Assembly: GCA_023443455.1 (NCBI GenBank)
Contig: JAEZUE010000078.1
Location: 1 to 63,003, forward strand
Reading direction: 5' to 3'
Source of the DNA: Verrucomicrobiota bacterium
GTDB lineage: Bacteria > Verrucomicrobiota > Verrucomicrobiia > Opitutales > Opitutaceae
DNA: 63,003 nucleotides
Below are positions 55,601-63,003 of this stretch, in pieces. A program made the position numbers and the translations under genes. The notes beneath the pieces are model-generated. The model made no database searches and was not told the DNA's origin. It saw only the letters and a list, made by a program, of their open reading frames with translations. Numbering within the stretch: position 1 is the stretch's first letter; the number at the start of each line of letters is the position of its first letter.

Positions 55601-56067
55601 TGCTCGCCAACCAGAGCGACATCCATTTCTGGCTCGGGGAAGCCTACGCCGCCGCCGGCGAGAAACGCGCCGCCCGCCGCCATTGGAACACCGCCGCCAC
55701 GTTCAAGGGCGACTTCCAGGAGATGAGTGTGCGTGCCTTCTCGGAAATGACGTACTACTCCGCGCTCGCATGGCAGCGCCTCGGGAGACCCTTGCGCGCG
55801 CAAAAGCTCCTGCGCGATCTGCTCGCCTACGCCCAGGCGCTGGCCAAAGCCGAAGCGAAGATCGACTACTTCGCCACTTCGCTGCCGACGATGCTGCTCT
55901 TCGACGACGACCTCCAGGCCCGCCAGCTCACCACCGCGCTCTTCCTCGAGGCCCAGGCCCGCCTCGGCCTGGGAGAAAAGAAGCGCGCCAGGCAACTGCT
56001 CGCCGAGGTCCTCCACCGCGACCCCAACCACGCCCTCGCCGCCGATCTCGTGACAGCCGCCGAGTAG
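52663..56067 (+). CDS. DUF5107-TPR protein (1134 aa)
   Basis: The N-terminal 330 residues match DUF5107, a beta-sandwich domain related to aldose epimerase-like folds (PALGGRIHRLVDK, WISGGIEFNWPQHHRPST, WWANVATEVHEQYQSFFPPDA). From about residue 490 onward there are TPR repeats (HLEQYRHATRAPDAYWREAL, DSRCHVALGRWHLRRGELADAE, AHYQLGRCLRLKA). No signal peptide is seen, so a cytoplasmic or membrane-peripheral role is likely. The ATG at 52663 overlaps the GH2 stop (ATGCCTGA), so the two are translationally coupled; MSAVT at 52675 is an alternative. DUF5107 genes commonly sit beside glycoside hydrolases; a sugar-binding or processing role is inferred. Confidence 0.9.
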   Translation: MPDPMSAVTVRQETVVLPTYRPHAPDRNPMFLEKRVYQGSSGRVYPLPFHDRIAERPTPEPWDVVLLENEYLLVMLLPALGGRIHRLVDKTNNYDAIYYQPVIKPALVGLAGPWISGGIEFNWPQHHRPSTFMPAAVHIEHEADGAVTVWLGEHDPMARMKGMHGVRLAPGRAVLELRARVHNRTDDVQTFLWWANVATEVHEQYQSFFPPDATYVADHAKRAMSTFPLCSGHYYGVDYAGRARHGVPAAETPRQYVPTGDYPANDLSWYANIPVPTSYMCMGTSADFFGGYDHRAQAGLIHVADHHVAPGKKQWTWGNHEFGYAWDRNLTDADEHGRFRPYIELMAGVFTDNQPDFTFLQPGETKTWSQFWYPFRGIGPAHSADTEVALNLVAAPTTARIGVAVTTERKGLRIRLRRGAKTVAEFTRDLSPAAPLVETVKLPRNTTAAALTLEVLPPSGEPLLHSYTPQPAQPPSPESLAQVAATEPPPPTGIEGNDELYLTGLHLEQYRHATRAPDAYWREALRRDPGDSRCHVALGRWHLRRGELADAERHLRGAVARLTRRNPNPADGEAHYQLGRCLRLKALLASDSADAESLHTAAKDAFAKATWNQAWCAAGHFALAELDCIAAAFDSALAHLDHSLRHDSHNLRARDLKTMVLRRLGRAAEADTLLATTLALDPLDAWALHLSGRTVPGDTQIRLDLALDLARAGFHDEALAVLEAAQPELFSGTTPLLHYYRAWFCARAGDAKASRRHLTTAARTSPDYCFPARLEEIVILQFALAANPKDANAPFLLGNLLYDRRRHREAIAHWEHAVRLAPANAVAWRNLGIGYFNILQQPAKARRAYDAAVRAAPDDARLVFERDQLAKRLGEPPAKRLRILEKKRELVARRDDLGVEYCALLNQVGRSAEARAIVAGRRFQPWEGGEGQALGQHVRTHLLLGREALGRGSAESVAAAITHFEAALSAPENLGEAKHLLANQSDIHFWLGEAYAAAGEKRAARRHWNTAATFKGDFQEMSVRAFSEMTYYSALAWQRLGRPLRAQKLLRDLLAYAQALAKAEAKIDYFATSLPTMLLFDDDLQARQLTTALFLEAQARLGLGEKKRARQLLAEVLHRDPNHALAADLVTAAE

Positions 56068-56655
56068 TCGCCGCCGCTCCACTTGGTTGGACGGCGCAGC
56101 CGTTCGGCGCGCTCGCCGCGGCAAACCGCCGGGGCGGCGGCAACGCGGTCAACCAACAACAACCACGAGCCGGAGATCCTCCACGCCGCACACACGCTGC
56201 TCGGCGAGCAGAACCGGCGGCTTGCGCCGCGGTTTCGGTCCGGAGTTCCGTGTTTCGGGCCCGCACCTCCGGCTCCGAACCAGCAATACCCAATCTCGCC
56301 GGCGCGAAGGCCGGCGCCACGCCCGTCGGGCATGCTGCGCCGTGGCGCAGGCGTCCCTGCCTGCGATGGTGGATACGGCCGACACGAAGGCCGTGGCTTG
56401 GGGCGGGTTTCGCCACGCGGGCGCCCCGTCGCATGCCGTCGCTGTCGCCACGTTCTCCGGCCCACCGTTCGTAGTTGGAGATTCGATTCTCAATGCTCGA
56501 ACGCTCCCATTCTCCGTTGCGCGTTCCGCGTTTCCGGAGTCCCCTTCCCGGGGTTTCCGGAGAGAGGCGGCCGAAGCCCCTCCTCTCTCCGGTTCTTTCC
56601 CCCGAAAGAATGTTTCGCCCGACGGATCCCCGAGGGAACGGACCCGCCGACGGTT
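56068..56655. repeat. Gene-free spacer with compound hairpin repeat copy 3 and a degenerate heptamer array
   Basis: Module B in reverse lies at 56294-56321 (GCCGGC-GCGAAG-GCCGGC core) and module A at 56341-56364 (GTGGCGCAGGC-GTCCCT-GCCTGCG), followed by GGATACGGCCGA. From about 56488 to 56540 the sequence shows a loose seven-base periodicity (ATTCGAT, TCTCAAT, GCTCGAA, then others). The rest of the 588-bp spacer between the convergent DUF5107 and GH105 genes contains GC hairpins (for example around 56540-56560) and no gene. Confidence 0.65.
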
Positions 56656-58896
56656 TCACTTGCGGCGCTTCTTCGCCTTCCGCTTTGGCGCGGCCTTCTT
56701 CACCGGCTTCTCCGCGGCCTCGGCCGACTGGAGGAACTTGGTGAGACGGTCCACCTCGACGCCCGCCAGCAGGACGATGCCGATGCCGTGCGTGTCGTTG
56801 AGGTTCCAGAGCAGGTCCTTCTTGTAGTAGTCGGACGTGAACGAGAATTCGGAGCCACGGCAGACGCCGTGCACGTTGCCCAGCCGGTCGACCGACGTGC
56901 GGTTGATCGCTTCCCAGGCCTTGAAGACCGCGCGCACATAGGGTGCGGGCTCCTCGAGCAGGCCATACTGCACGCCGCGGGCGAACGCGTACGCGAACAT
57001 CGAGGTGCAGGAGGTCTCCGGATACGAATCGTGCTCGTCTACGACCTGGTGCCACATGCCGGCTGAGTCCTGCTGGGCGAGCACGCCCTCGCAAAGTTCT
57101 CGGAACATGGAGAGCACATCGGCGCGCAGTTCGTGTTCCTCGGGCAGCACCGCGAGCAGCTCGGAAAGGGAGAACAGCACCCAACCGTTGCCGCGCCCCC
57201 ACGGGATGCCGGTGGCCAGCCCCCGCGTGAAGTCGAAGACGTGCGACATCAGCTTGCGGTCCTCGATGAAGAGGTGACGGCGGAAACCGAGGAACTGCTT
57301 GGCGGCGTCGTCGACATGGCGACGGTCGCCGGTGAGCTGATAGTAGCGGCACAGGAACGGCACGCTCATGTACAGGTCGTCGGCCCAGAGGGTGTCCTCG
57401 TGGAAGACGTGCATGAGATGCTTGCGGAAGAAGGTGCCGTCCTCGAGGCGGATCTGCCGGTTCGAGATGTAGTCGGCCACGTAGTCCGCGATCGCCCGGC
57501 CACCGGGGATGTCGAAATACTTCATGACCTCCAGCAGCGACGAACCGAACGAACCGCAGTCGTCGAGACTGTCGATGCTGGTGAGCAGATGGTGGACGTT
57601 GGTCGCGCCGCCGTACTGCTTGCGATCCCAGAGCGCGTAGTCGAAGACGTCGGCACAGAAGCGCATGTGGTCGACGATGTACTGCCGGGTCTCCTCCGAG
57701 CCGATCAGGCTGGCGCTGTGGAGCAGGCCGTAGAGGGTGACGCCGAGCGGGTAGTTCCAGCGACCGTAGAGCGTATTGTCGTTGTATGGACGCACCCACA
57801 TGTTCGGCGCGTCGAGGCGCCAGTAGGTCGGGCCGTCCTTGCCCGGCAGCAGCCGGTTGAGGTCGCGCAGTGCCGCGGGATCGAGCGGTGCATCGGCGGC
57901 GAACGGCCCGCCGTGCAGCCAGACCAGGCCCGCGGGCCCCTGCAGGGCGCACGGGCTGGAGAGCGCGACCTCGCCGTCGGCGTCGCGCAGCGAAAGCTCG
58001 AAGCCCCAGTCCTTGGCGGCGCAGACCGAGCGGACCATCACATCCTGAGGACCGAAGGGCACGCGCACCTTGGCGGAGAAACGACCGGCCTTGGCGGTCG
58101 CGAAGACTTCACGGTCGGCGATGGAAACCGAGAGCGGGCCGCGGGCTTCGCCGGCGAGCACGTATTCACCCTCGCCGGGCTGCAGGAACGCACCCTTCGT
58201 CCACGACACGGCGACAGCGCCGGTCTGCTGGCCGAAGATGCGGCGGTTCTGCCCCTGGGCGAGTTGCGCCTTCGACCACGTCTGCCGGGGATACCAGGCG
58301 ACGCCGGTGTCGGCCTCCGACATGCCGCGCACCGGGATGGTTTCCAGGGCGGTGTCGAGCGGCTCGGAGAAGAGCCAACCCTCCTGGCCGCCGCGGTCGT
58401 CGGTCGGCATGAGGAAGTAGTACGAGAGCTTGCCCAGCCAAGTGCCGAAGACGCCGCCGAAGCCGGCGGTGGTCTTCTTGATGCGGACCACGACATGGTT
58501 CCAGCCCGCGACCATCGGCAGCACGAGATTCTGCCGCTCCTCGGGATAGCGCTCCTCGAAGATCGTCGAGGTGAACGCGACCGCGCCGTTCACGTAGAGC
58601 ACCGACGGGCAACGCACCGAAAAGTCGAACTTCAGCTCCGACGGACCATCGGCCCAGATCCGCGCCCACGCATAGACGAAGGAGCCGTTGCGGGCCTTCG
58701 GGAAACTGCGGTTGTAGTCCGCCTCGTAGCGGTAATCGGCGATACGCACGATCCCCTCATGGGCATAGGCCCGGTAGACCGGCGCGTGCGGCGGGTTCAC
58801 CCCGCGGTAGCGGCGCACGATCGTGTCGAGCGTTTTCTCCACCTGCAGGCCCGCCTGCGCGAACATGCTGTGATGATCTTCGAAATAGAAACCCAT
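56656..58896 (-). CDS. GH105-family unsaturated rhamnogalacturonyl hydrolase-like protein (746 aa)
   Basis: GH105 enzymes cleave the unsaturated galacturonyl residue produced by rhamnogalacturonan lyases. The catalytic (alpha/alpha)6 part is in the C-terminal half: FHEDTLWADDLYMSVPFL (key Asp), IPWGRGNGWVLFSLSELL, and HQVVDEHDSYPETSCTSMFAYAF. The first 330 residues form a beta-rich domain (VRCPSVLYVNGAVAFTS, WNHVVVRIKKT), an addition not found in short GH105 proteins. It ends in a Lys-rich tail (KKAAPKRKAKKRRK). No signal peptide is evident, so it may act on imported oligomers. It is 263 bp downstream of the PL26/YetA-like gene. Confidence 0.9.
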   Translation of the reverse strand: MGFYFEDHHSMFAQAGLQVEKTLDTIVRRYRGVNPPHAPVYRAYAHEGIVRIADYRYEADYNRSFPKARNGSFVYAWARIWADGPSELKFDFSVRCPSVLYVNGAVAFTSTIFEERYPEERQNLVLPMVAGWNHVVVRIKKTTAGFGGVFGTWLGKLSYYFLMPTDDRGGQEGWLFSEPLDTALETIPVRGMSEADTGVAWYPRQTWSKAQLAQGQNRRIFGQQTGAVAVSWTKGAFLQPGEGEYVLAGEARGPLSVSIADREVFATAKAGRFSAKVRVPFGPQDVMVRSVCAAKDWGFELSLRDADGEVALSSPCALQGPAGLVWLHGGPFAADAPLDPAALRDLNRLLPGKDGPTYWRLDAPNMWVRPYNDNTLYGRWNYPLGVTLYGLLHSASLIGSEETRQYIVDHMRFCADVFDYALWDRKQYGGATNVHHLLTSIDSLDDCGSFGSSLLEVMKYFDIPGGRAIADYVADYISNRQIRLEDGTFFRKHLMHVFHEDTLWADDLYMSVPFLCRYYQLTGDRRHVDDAAKQFLGFRRHLFIEDRKLMSHVFDFTRGLATGIPWGRGNGWVLFSLSELLAVLPEEHELRADVLSMFRELCEGVLAQQDSAGMWHQVVDEHDSYPETSCTSMFAYAFARGVQYGLLEEPAPYVRAVFKAWEAINRTSVDRLGNVHGVCRGSEFSFTSDYYKKDLLWNLNDTHGIGIVLLAGVEVDRLTKFLQSAEAAEKPVKKAAPKRKAKKRRK

Positions 58897-59084
58897 GACG
58901 GTTGGACGATGAATGGCTGGGAAAGGAAAGAGACCGGGGCTCGCGCCCGCAGGTGACCGGAGTCGCCGCGGCGGGGCAAACCGCGTATCCGTCTGTCAGG
59001 CACCCGGGTCGGATGGGGGTACGCTGCCGGACCGATGAGGCCGCGAACGTGTTGCGCTTCCTCCGTGTTCACAACGGCGCGCCT

Positions 59085-59099
59085 CTCTGACCGTCAGAG
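59085..59099. promoter_or_regulatory. Perfect palindrome upstream of the GH105 gene, possible operator
   Basis: CTCTGAC-C-GTCAGAG is a 15-bp palindrome with a 1-nt centre, 189 bp upstream of the GH105 start and 61 bp past the preceding stop. A related half-site (CCGTCAG) recurs about 25 bp away. It has the size of a dimer-binding operator, but no regulator gene is adjacent. Confidence 0.3.
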
Positions 59100-59159
59100 C
59101 CGCGCCGAAGCGCAACCGGACCGTCAGAACGGGCCACGGTGGGGCCGCATGAAGACAGT

Positions 59160-61910
59160 TCATGGTGCGTCGTCCCCGAGTTCGTCGCCCGCCAGCGCGA
59201 GGCAGCCGATCGCCGCCAGTCCCCATTGGGCGGTGGCGTTGGTCGAAACCCGCGCGGCCTCGTGCACCGGTCGCAGCACCGCCGGCCCCTCGATCAGGGT
59301 CGCGGCCGGCGCCTTGGCCGGATACCCCGACTCGCCCCGCCAGAACTCCTTCCAGGCGCGCTGGCCCAGTGCCTTGTCGCCGAGTTGGCTCGCCGCGAAG
59401 GCCGTGAGACGCGAATGCCCTTGCTGGAGGTTGAGCCGCTGCAGCGGCTTGCCGAACTTCGCCGCCTGCTCCTCCGCCGGGGCGTTGTAGAGCATGCAGT
59501 AGTCGAGCCAGGCCTGGCGGAACTGCGGCTCGTCGAAGAGATCGAGCAGCTCGGCGCAGACCTCGACCAGACCGAAGACCGCGCTGAGATGCGAAACGCT
59601 CACGCGATCGCTCTCGACCTTCGCGAACACGCCGGAGTCGAGATGGAGCTTCGCCCCGCCGGTGAAGAAGCCGCGCGGCTGGGCGGCGATCGAGCGCATG
59701 CTGGCGAGCAGGCGGTCGCGGACTTTCACGTCGCCGGTGCGCTCCCATTCCGTGAGCCAGGCCGCCGCCGCCGCGCCCCAATCGGTACCGAAGCCCGCAT
59801 AGACTTCGGTCGCGTTCGGATCGGCCTTGGTCACGCGGTCGGGCGCCACCTTGCGGTTGGCCTGGATGACGGCGAGCGCGCGCACCGCCTCGACCTGTTC
59901 GCGCATGAGGTCCCCCACCCGCTCGTCGCCGGTGAGGTAGTAGTAGTAGCGCCGGTTCGCCGCCGTGGAGATGCGCAGCTGCTTCGCGCTGCAGCCCCAG
60001 TGCAACACGTTGTGGCGCGAGCCCAGCGGCGCAAAGCGCCCGAGATGGTGCACATCGACCTCGCCGGTATGGCGGGTCATCGCCTCGGCGAAACGGAACA
60101 CATCCGCGCGGCCGGTGCGCAGGAAATACAGCCACAGCCACAGATCGGTCGAGAGCTCGGAATTGTCCCACGCGAAACCGCCCACGTCGTAGCGCCACTC
60201 GTGGCGGTCGGCGTCGTAGGTGTGCATAACGTCGCCATAGTTCCAGTACCCATACCAGCGGCGCTCCTCGCGCTGCTGCTCGTAGAAGCGGAAGAACCAG
60301 TCGAGCCGGTCCTCGATCGTCGCCTTCGCCGGCGTCGAACGGTCGACCGGCGACCACAGGCCGCCGAACACGCCGCAGGAATGCAGGTAGGCGGGGGTGC
60401 CCATCAACACCGCCGGTGTGCGCACCGCCTCCGCCAGCGCCACGAGGCGTTCGCGCGACGGCGTGGCGGGCAGCGCCCAGAGCTGGAGTTCGCTGGTGCG
60501 CGCCACGCCCTCGGGATTGTCGAAGCCGGGCTCGTAGTCCTCGTAGGTGATCTCCAACCCCTCGAGCTGCCCCTTGTAGGTCTCCATCCCCGCGCCGTCG
60601 CGGTAGCCGCGCAGGTCCATCGCCTCCGCCCGTGGCGACCACAGCCAGAGCGTGACCTCCGCCGCGTCGCCGGTCGCGCCGGCGATCGCCAGCTCGGCCG
60701 GACAACTTTGCCAGAAATTCCGGATACCAAAGGCGGCCCCACCCTGCGGCGTCCCCACGTAGCCCAGACCGCCCGCGCGTTGGCCCCGCGCCGGCGTCAG
60801 CCAGGAGCAGCCCGCCGCGGTGCGCTTCGCGATCTCGAAACCGTCGGCGGTCGACTGGAACAGGCTCCAGTCGCCGAACGCCGGCACCAGATGCAGGCCG
60901 CGCGTGGTGCGGGGGTTCCAATCGGCGAGCGGCGGCGTCGCCCGGCCCTCGAACTGCGCCGCGCAGACCGCCTCGCCCGGATCGCGCCGCAGGCCGGTGA
61001 TCCCGCGTACCGCCTCGCCGAACAGACCCGCCTCCTGCCCGGAGAAACGCACGTGGCGGTCGTGCAGCTCGCCCGCCAACGGCACCTCGAAACGCAGGCC
61101 GAGTCCGCGGATGAAATCCTTCTTCGCGTCGCCGTCGTACATGATCGTGTGCACGACCCGCACCGACTCGCCGCCGGCGTAGCAATAGAGCCGGACCACG
61201 AACGGCAGCCAGGCGCGCCCGCCCGCGGCGGCCACATGGCTTCCTTCGATCTTCACCACAGCCCGCACCGGTCCGGACTGCTCGAGGGCCACCCGGTCGA
61301 TCCGGCCGGCGAACGGCTCGGGCGCGGCCACCGACTCCGGCCCGTCCTGCCGCAGCAACACCAGGCGGCCGCCGACCAACGTGTCGCGGCCGGCGCGCCG
61401 GATCGCCGGTACCAGGATCGTGCCCGTGCGGGCGACCCGCACCTCGACCACGCCGGTGTCGATGGTGATCTCGTCGGCGGTCTCGCGCACGGCGAGCGCC
61501 CGGGCGGGCGCCGCCGCGACGCCGGGCTTCAGTTCGAAGCTCCCGCCGCCGACCTCGGCCGGGATGGCGTGCGCGCTCCACTTCAGCGAACCGTCGGGCC
61601 AGGTGGCCAGCGGCCAGGTCTGCACCGGCACGGCGTTGCCCGCCTGGTCGCGCAGGTCGAACTCGGTGCCGGCCGTGTATTTCCCCTTCGGCCACGGCAT
61701 GCCCCACGTCGCGCCCGTCTGGGCCCCGGGCGCGGCACCGTCGAGCCAACGCACCGCCGGCACCCCGGACCGCCCCACCCCGGGGCCGGTTGCCGCGGAT
61801 CCGGAGACCGGCGGAGTCTGGGCGCCCAGCATGCGGGGCAGGTTGACGGCAACGGCGGCGAAGGCCGCGTTGCGCACGAAATCACGACGGGAGAAACGGG
61901 GATTGGACAT
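59160..61910 (-). CDS. Tat-exported protein of the PcRGLX/YetA group, possible exo-rhamnogalacturonan lyase (916 aa)
   Basis: The N-terminus has a twin-arginine signal (NPRFSRRDFVRNAAFAAVAV), implying export of a folded protein. The following beta-rich domain (FDLRDQAGNAVPVQTWPL; SLKWSAHAIPA), the middle segment WSPRAEAMDLRGYRDG with YEDYEPGFDNPEGVARTSEL, and the C-terminal helical part (YYYYLTGDERVGDLMREQ, LHWGCSAKQLR) match my recollection of the PcRGLX/YetA-type proteins; the founding fungal enzyme is the PL26 exo-acting rhamnogalacturonan lyase. Catalytic residues cannot be confirmed by eye. Neighbours (GH105, rhamnose mutarotase, KduD-like) support a role in rhamnogalacturonan breakdown. 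Confidence 0.78.
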   Translation of the reverse strand: MSNPRFSRRDFVRNAAFAAVAVNLPRMLGAQTPPVSGSAATGPGVGRSGVPAVRWLDGAAPGAQTGATWGMPWPKGKYTAGTEFDLRDQAGNAVPVQTWPLATWPDGSLKWSAHAIPAEVGGGSFELKPGVAAAPARALAVRETADEITIDTGVVEVRVARTGTILVPAIRRAGRDTLVGGRLVLLRQDGPESVAAPEPFAGRIDRVALEQSGPVRAVVKIEGSHVAAAGGRAWLPFVVRLYCYAGGESVRVVHTIMYDGDAKKDFIRGLGLRFEVPLAGELHDRHVRFSGQEAGLFGEAVRGITGLRRDPGEAVCAAQFEGRATPPLADWNPRTTRGLHLVPAFGDWSLFQSTADGFEIAKRTAAGCSWLTPARGQRAGGLGYVGTPQGGAAFGIRNFWQSCPAELAIAGATGDAAEVTLWLWSPRAEAMDLRGYRDGAGMETYKGQLEGLEITYEDYEPGFDNPEGVARTSELQLWALPATPSRERLVALAEAVRTPAVLMGTPAYLHSCGVFGGLWSPVDRSTPAKATIEDRLDWFFRFYEQQREERRWYGYWNYGDVMHTYDADRHEWRYDVGGFAWDNSELSTDLWLWLYFLRTGRADVFRFAEAMTRHTGEVDVHHLGRFAPLGSRHNVLHWGCSAKQLRISTAANRRYYYYLTGDERVGDLMREQVEAVRALAVIQANRKVAPDRVTKADPNATEVYAGFGTDWGAAAAAWLTEWERTGDVKVRDRLLASMRSIAAQPRGFFTGGAKLHLDSGVFAKVESDRVSVSHLSAVFGLVEVCAELLDLFDEPQFRQAWLDYCMLYNAPAEEQAAKFGKPLQRLNLQQGHSRLTAFAASQLGDKALGQRAWKEFWRGESGYPAKAPAATLIEGPAVLRPVHEAARVSTNATAQWGLAAIGCLALAGDELGDDAP

Positions 61911-61995
61911 GGGGATGTTCTAGAAAAGGAATACCTCCGCGCCGGATGAGGCGGAGAAAAGAGGGCCGCGGGCGCCGCCCGCCGGGGGGGGCGGC

Positions 61996-62316
61996 TCAGG
62001 CGAGGTGGAAGACCTCGCGCAATCCGGTCGAGACCGGGCTGTTGTCGGGGTTGCTGGGCATCACGTCGCCCATGTGCTTCCACCAGCGCTGACACTCGGG
62101 CGTGGCCGCGATCGCGGCCCAGCGCGCCTCGTCCTCGATCTCGGCGTATCCAAATAGCTGGCGAGTCTCGGGATGGAGGAAGATCGAATAGTTGTGCACG
62201 CCGTGCGCCTTCAGCACCGCCTCGAGCTCGGCCCAGATCGGCCGGTGGCGGCGTTCATATTCGGCTTCGCAGCCGGCGTTCACGGACATCACAAAGGCTT
62301 TGCGGATGATCGGCAT
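61996..62316 (-). CDS. rhaM: L-rhamnose mutarotase (106 aa)
   Basis: RhaM interconverts alpha and beta anomers of L-rhamnose. The active-site region YERRHRPIWAELEAVL (His at about residue 24), YSIFLHPETRQLFGYAEIED and CQRWWKHMGDVM follow the family order, and length is typical (about 104). The start is MPIIRKAFVM; an internal MSVNAG start is possible. It is upstream of the PL26/YetA-like gene on the same strand (85-bp gap), fitting release and use of rhamnose. No rhamnose isomerase or kinase genes appear within the window. Confidence 0.92.
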   Translation of the reverse strand: MPIIRKAFVMSVNAGCEAEYERRHRPIWAELEAVLKAHGVHNYSIFLHPETRQLFGYAEIEDEARWAAIAATPECQRWWKHMGDVMPSNPDNSPVSTGLREVFHLA

Positions 62317-62448
62317 GGGGAGAACGGGGGTGAGGCGCGAACGATGCCGCCCTGCCCCGATCGCCGCGACCGCGCGGGCAGGGGGACAGTTCGAAAGGCA
62401 GGTCGGCCGAAGGACGCCACGCCACTCGCCGGTAGGCTCGAGCGCGGC

Positions 62449-62469
62449 GGTCCAGTCTGCGACTGGGCT
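62449..62469. repeat. Hairpin of the GGTCCAGTC/GACTGGRCY family
   Basis: Arms GGTCCAGTC and GACTGGGCT around loop TGC repeat the design seen at 123-143 and 13359-13379. It lies in the 298-bp spacer between the KduD-like gene and rhaM, together with a terminator; there is no other feature in this spacer. Confidence 0.6.
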
Positions 62470-62539
62470 CCTCCGGTCCGGGCCGCGTCGCCTCCTCCGC
62501 CCAAACGACAACGTTCGCCGACCGCCCCAGCGCACCCGG

Positions 62540-62581
62540 AAAAGAAAACCGCCACCCGGGCCTTTCGGCACCGGGTGGCGG
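62540..62581 (-). terminator. Intrinsic terminator after the KduD-type gene
   Basis: A perfect 11-bp stem (CCGCCACCCGG/CCGGGTGGCGG) with an 11-nt loop is followed on the minus strand by TTTTCTTTT. It lies 33 bp past the stop and separates the dehydrogenase transcript from rhaM. Confidence 0.9.
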
Positions 62582-62614
62582 CAGCACAACAGAGCAAGCT
62601 ATCCCCAAAAAAGT

Positions 62615-63003
62615 TCAGCGGGCGAGCCAGCCGCCATCGACGGCGATGGTGTAGCCGTTCACGTAGTCGGCGGCCGAAGACGCGAGGAAGACCGCGGCGC
62701 CCTTGAGGTCGTCGGGTGTGCCCCAACGGCCGGCCGGGATGCGCTCGAGAATCGCCGAGGAGCGCTTCTCGTCGGCGCGCAACGGCGCGGTGTTGTCGGT
62801 GGCCATGTAGCCGGGGGCGATCGCGTTGCAGTTGATGCCCTTCGAGGCGAGCTCGTTGGCGATCAGGCGCGTGAGGCCGGCGACGGCGCTCTTCGACGCG
62901 GTGTAGCTGGGCACGCGGATGCCACCCTGGAACGAGAGCATCGAGGCGATGTTGATGATCTTGCCGGTGGCGTTGCGCGAGATCACGTCCTTGCAGAACG
63001 CCT
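62615..63003 (-). CDS. kduD: Short-chain dehydrogenase, KduD type, C-terminal part (cut by window edge)
   Basis: The visible 129 residues include the catalytic Ser/Tyr/Lys region (INIASMLSFQGG, then SYTASKSAVAGLT), GINCNAIAPGYMATDNTAPLR and the C-terminal VNGYTIAVDGGWLAR. IASMLSFQGGIRVPSYTASK is a very good match to KduD, 2-deoxy-D-gluconate 3-dehydrogenase / 2-keto-3-deoxygluconate oxidoreductase, which handles unsaturated uronate products (5-keto-4-deoxyuronate pathway). This is the step after GH88/GH105 action. The N-terminal half with the NAD-binding motif is outside the window. Confidence 0.85.
   Translation of the reverse strand, partial: AFCKDVISRNATGKIINIASMLSFQGGIRVPSYTASKSAVAGLTRLIANELASKGINCNAIAPGYMATDNTAPLRADEKRSSAILERIPAGRWGTPDDLKGAAVFLASSAADYVNGYTIAVDGGWLAR

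Overview
This is a G+C-rich bacterial window with dense coding, little Shine-Dalgarno signal and frequent stop/start overlaps. Gene content suggests a Verrucomicrobiota member, most likely of the Opitutaceae type. The reasons are the rpmF-plsX-fabH and uppS-cdsA-dxr-rseP housekeeping blocks, a Gram-negative envelope set (BamD-like, LptE-like, RseP), many secreted polysaccharide-degrading enzymes, and a large NHL-propeller protein with a verrucomicrobial-style C-terminal module. This is inferred from content only; no 16S gene is present.

Layout. 1-6500: hairpin repeats, then a leftward pair encoding an exported protein of unknown function and a 1456-residue secreted protein with 18 NHL repeats. 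6728-8618: a small membrane protein and a leftward aldo/keto reductase. 9015-13317: uppS-cdsA-dxr-rseP (lipid carrier, phospholipid and isoprenoid synthesis, site-2 protease). 13714-16533: an exported M16 metallopeptidase. 16854-20659: GH43, an AraC regulator and GH88. 21088-24147: an oxidative sugar pathway (lactonase, L-galactose/L-fucose dehydrogenase-like AKR, zinc dehydrogenase). 24368-32856: uppP, then rpmF-plsX-fabH-bamD-like-lptE-like-rpe-mutS. 32944-37333: a cysteine-rich exported protein, tRNA-Ala(GGC), an AI-2E transporter, and a sigma-54 response regulator with a PstS-like protein. 37334-37764: a non-coding stretch with a hairpin-rich candidate RNA. 37765-43283: a fused FAD/Fe-S oxidase, rlmN and two uncharacterised genes. 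43375-46380: pxpABC (5-oxoprolinase) plus a GNAT acetyltransferase. 46400-63003: a second glycan-degradation region with two divergent GH2 enzymes, a DUF5107-TPR protein, GH105, a PL26/YetA-like protein, L-rhamnose mutarotase and a KduD-type dehydrogenase. Together these point to rhamnose- and uronate-containing polymers such as rhamnogalacturonan.

The strongest signals outside ordinary genes are several families of small repeats. These are hairpins of the form GGGCCGGTC-NNN-GACCGGCCC with compensatory changes, REPIN-like inverted pairs (one lying in frame inside a GH2 gene), and a compound element of GC-rich hairpins next to heptanucleotide arrays that recurs three times. The four-hairpin segment at 37466-37625, ending in a rightward terminator with no rightward gene before it, is the best candidate for an undescribed RNA. 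I saw no CRISPR array, prophage, transposase gene or obvious defence system.
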